This document shows, piece after piece, positions 62,669 through 64,000 of a stretch of DNA of 64,000 nt. Source of the stretch: Deinococcus indicus (GTDB taxonomy: Bacteria; Deinococcota; Deinococci; Deinococcales; Deinococcaceae). The DNA lies in contig NZ_NHMK01000009.1 in assembly GCF_002198095.1 (NCBI RefSeq), positions 925,509 to 989,508 on the forward strand, given 5' to 3'. The notes beneath the pieces were generated by a model, which ran no database searches, was not told the origin of the DNA, and worked only from the letters and a program-made list of their open reading frames with translations. The position numbers and the translations under genes are program-made. Position 1 is the first letter of the stretch. Every line of letters starts with the position of its first letter.

Positions 62669-63409
62669 ATGGACCCCTCACCCCATCACCCCGCCGCCAG
62701 CCGATCCGCCGGCCGGTCACCCCTTCTGCGGATGGAATGGCACGACCTGTGCTTCCTGCACTGGCCCGTCCCGCCGCCCGCGCTGCAACGCACGCTGCCG
62801 CGCGGGGTGCAGCTGGACACCCGCGCCGGGCAGGCGTACCTGGGCGTGGTGCCGTTCCGGATGGAGGGCGTCGCGCCGCTGCACGTCCCGGACGTGCCGG
62901 GCCTGAGCGCCTTCCCGGAACTGAACCTGCGGACCTACGTCACCGTGAACGGCGAACCCGGCGTGTGGTTCTACAGCCTGGACGTCACGCAGCCGCTGGC
63001 GGCGGCGCTGGCCCGCACCTTCTTCCACCTGCCGTACCGGCACAGCCGCATGTGGGTGGACCGCCAGGGAGGCGTGACCCGGTACGCCAGCGAACTGCTC
63101 GCGCCGGACACGCCGGGCGGCGGCCGCTTCGCCGGAGCGTACCGCCCGACCGGGGCGCCGCTGACCGTCAGCTCCGACTCGCTGGAGGCGTGGCTGACCG
63201 ACCGGCTGAACCTGTTCTCGGCCGACCGGGCCGGGCGAGTGTACCGGGGCCGCATCGAGCACCGCGCGTGGCCGCTGCGCCGCGCCCTGACGCAGGTGCG
63301 GGTGAACACCCTGGCCGAACCGCTCGGCCTGACCCTGACCGGCGAACCGCACGCCCTGCACGCCGAACGGCTGGACGTGCGCGCCCACTGGCTGGAACGG
63401 GTGCTCTGA
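62669..63409 (+). CDS. DUF2071 (YqjF-like) protein
   Basis: A 246-residue protein of the DUF2071 family, of unknown function: MEWHDLCFLHWPVPPPALQRTLPRGVQLDTRAGQAYLGVVPFRM, FPELNLRTYVTVNGEPGVWFYSLDV and FFHLPYRHSRMWV match the family pattern closely. Cytoplasmic. GGGAGC lies directly before ATG 62669 with an imperfect -10 (TCTTCT) 6 nt upstream, so the mode of initiation is unsure. The 293 bp before it (62376-62668) hold no other feature that I can support. Confidence 0.85.
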   Translation: MDPSPHHPAASRSAGRSPLLRMEWHDLCFLHWPVPPPALQRTLPRGVQLDTRAGQAYLGVVPFRMEGVAPLHVPDVPGLSAFPELNLRTYVTVNGEPGVWFYSLDVTQPLAAALARTFFHLPYRHSRMWVDRQGGVTRYASELLAPDTPGGGRFAGAYRPTGAPLTVSSDSLEAWLTDRLNLFSADRAGRVYRGRIEHRAWPLRRALTQVRVNTLAEPLGLTLTGEPHALHAERLDVRAHWLERVL

Positions 63410-63455
63410 ACACAGGGGCTGGTCAGCCAGCCATCCGGGGCGCACGGAGTCCGAC

Positions 63456-63472
63456 TGATACGGACTCCGATT
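63456..63472 (+). repeat. Dispersed TGATACGG-type repeat, copy G (truncated)
   Basis: TGATACGGACTCCGATT, then the sequence departs from the repeat and runs into the transposase unit. An inverted CGGAGTCCG lies just before it (63446-63454). The break probably marks the left edge of an insertion sequence. Confidence 0.6.
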
Positions 63473-64000
63473 AAATAGATTATAATTGCGGCATCAAACA
63501 GATCCCTCTGACCGCCCCTCTGGCGCATGACGCTGACACTTTCTGGCATCTCTACCGGGCCAGTACCTGTGCCGTCGAACGCCGCAGAGCCCAACTCTTC
63601 GCCCTCCTCGCAGAAGGACGCCCTGTACCTGAGATCCTTCAGGTGACCCGGTACAACCGGGTCACCGTCTACGGACTGGTCAAGCGCTACCGCGAACAGG
63701 GGCTCGCTGGCCTCCGTGACGCGCGTCACGTCAACCAGGGCGCCCCCCGCCTCCTGACCGCCGAGCAACAACAGACCCTGGCCGCCCGACTGCACGCTGA
63801 CTTCGAGCAGGGCATCGTCTGGTCCGGTAAAGACGTTCAAGACTGGCTTCAGCAGCAGTACGGACTGTCCGTCCATCTCGGGCGCACCTATGAATTCCTA
63901 CGGGCGGCGGGCTTCACGCCTCAACGGCCTCGACCCCGGCACGTTGGCGGCGATGAGGCCGCAAAGGAAGCGTTCAAAACAAAGTCCTGACCGAGACGCT
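63473..64000 (+). mobile_element. IS630-family insertion sequence, left part (cut by window end)
   Basis: Begins where repeat copy G breaks off, in an AT-rich stretch with a TATAAT box, and contains the N-terminal transposase reading frame of IS630 type. The right end and the DDE catalytic part lie beyond the window. The exact left terminus and target TA duplication cannot be fixed from one side. Confidence 0.7.
63493..63990 (+). CDS. IS630-type transposase, N-terminal (helix-turn-helix) frame
   Basis: Open frame of about 165 codons encoding the DNA-binding half of an IS630 transposase: a first HTH (RRRAQLFALLAEGRPVPEILQVTRYNRVTVYGLVKRYREQGLAGLRD) and a second winged region (SGKDVQDWLQQQYGLSVHLGRTYEFLRAAGFTPQRPRPRH). 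There is no ATG; TATAAT (63481-63486) is 6 nt before an ATC at 63493, where a leaderless start codon would be. GTG 63643 is another in-frame option. The frame stops at 63990 just after an A-rich TTCAAAACAAAG; a -1 shift would continue into VLTET, so the DDE part is probably reached by frameshift. Confidence 0.72.
   Translation: MKQIPLTAPLAHDADTFWHLYRASTCAVERRRAQLFALLAEGRPVPEILQVTRYNRVTVYGLVKRYREQGLAGLRDARHVNQGAPRLLTAEQQQTLAARLHADFEQGIVWSGKDVQDWLQQQYGLSVHLGRTYEFLRAAGFTPQRPRPRHVGGDEAAKEAFKTKS

Overview
The window is a gene-dense, GC-rich stretch of a Deinococcus-type chromosome. This rests on gene content (bacillithiol synthesis, a class II UvrA, OFA-type MFS transporter, mraY away from a division cluster), GC-ending codons, and above all promoters. 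About 19 genes have a -10 hexamer (TANNNT) only 5-8 nt before their start codon, which is the signature of leaderless mRNA, known to be abundant in Deinococcus. No rRNA, tRNA or CRISPR array was found.

Layout. 1-8.7 kb: 5' part of uvrD, a cation diffusion facilitator, then a formate module (formate dehydrogenase alpha subunit, DUF1641 protein, fdhD, an oxalate/formate-type MFS carrier and its 43-residue small subunit). A small AT-richer insert with a MITE lies at the 3' end of fdhD. 8.7-24.5 kb: uvrA2, alpha/beta hydrolase, acyl-CoA dehydrogenase, WecG-type glycosyltransferase, Crp/Fnr regulator, bshC, ftsY, a membrane Ser/Thr kinase with NHL repeats in an operon with a glutaredoxin-like protein, and a GT2 glycosyltransferase. 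24.6-31 kb: a sugar-uptake operon (binding protein, two permeases, GH1 beta-glucosidase) with a divergent LacI regulator and matching operators. 31-44.2 kb: proC, HD-GYP protein, prmA-rsmE, recO, FBP-type zinc protein, GNAT, queA-NYN operon, aminotransferase, and MarR plus a fused dioxygenase-esterase. 44.3-50 kb: a second sugar ABC operon with a strong promoter and paired operators, and a branched-chain amino-acid-type binding protein. 50-57.7 kb: a four-gene coupled operon (two small proteins, rsmI, pfkA), rlmH, GNAT, secreted protein, nucleotidyltransferase, mraY and a methyltransferase. 57.8-64 kb: bacilliredoxin-like protein, a three-gene HAMP module, ferritin-like protein, DUF2071 protein, and an IS630-type transposase cut by the window end.

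Two system-level features stand out. First, many genes that lack both a Shine-Dalgarno sequence and a directly leaderless start are preceded by a tiny ORF of 13-24 codons. The tiny ORF itself starts in leaderless position behind a -10 box, and its stop codon overlaps the real gene's start as GTGA, TTGA or ATGA. This occurs for ftsY, the NHL kinase, the 602-residue protein opposite it, lacI, recO and the rsmI-pfkA operon, with variants for mraY and the HAMP gene. I read this as a recurrent leaderless micro-cistron that feeds ribosomes to the main gene by termination-reinitiation. Second, a dispersed repeat with imperfect inverted ends (TGATACGGACTCCG) occurs at least seven times; in three copies its leading TGA is the stop codon of the upstream gene.

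All calls were made by reading the sequence; no database search was run.
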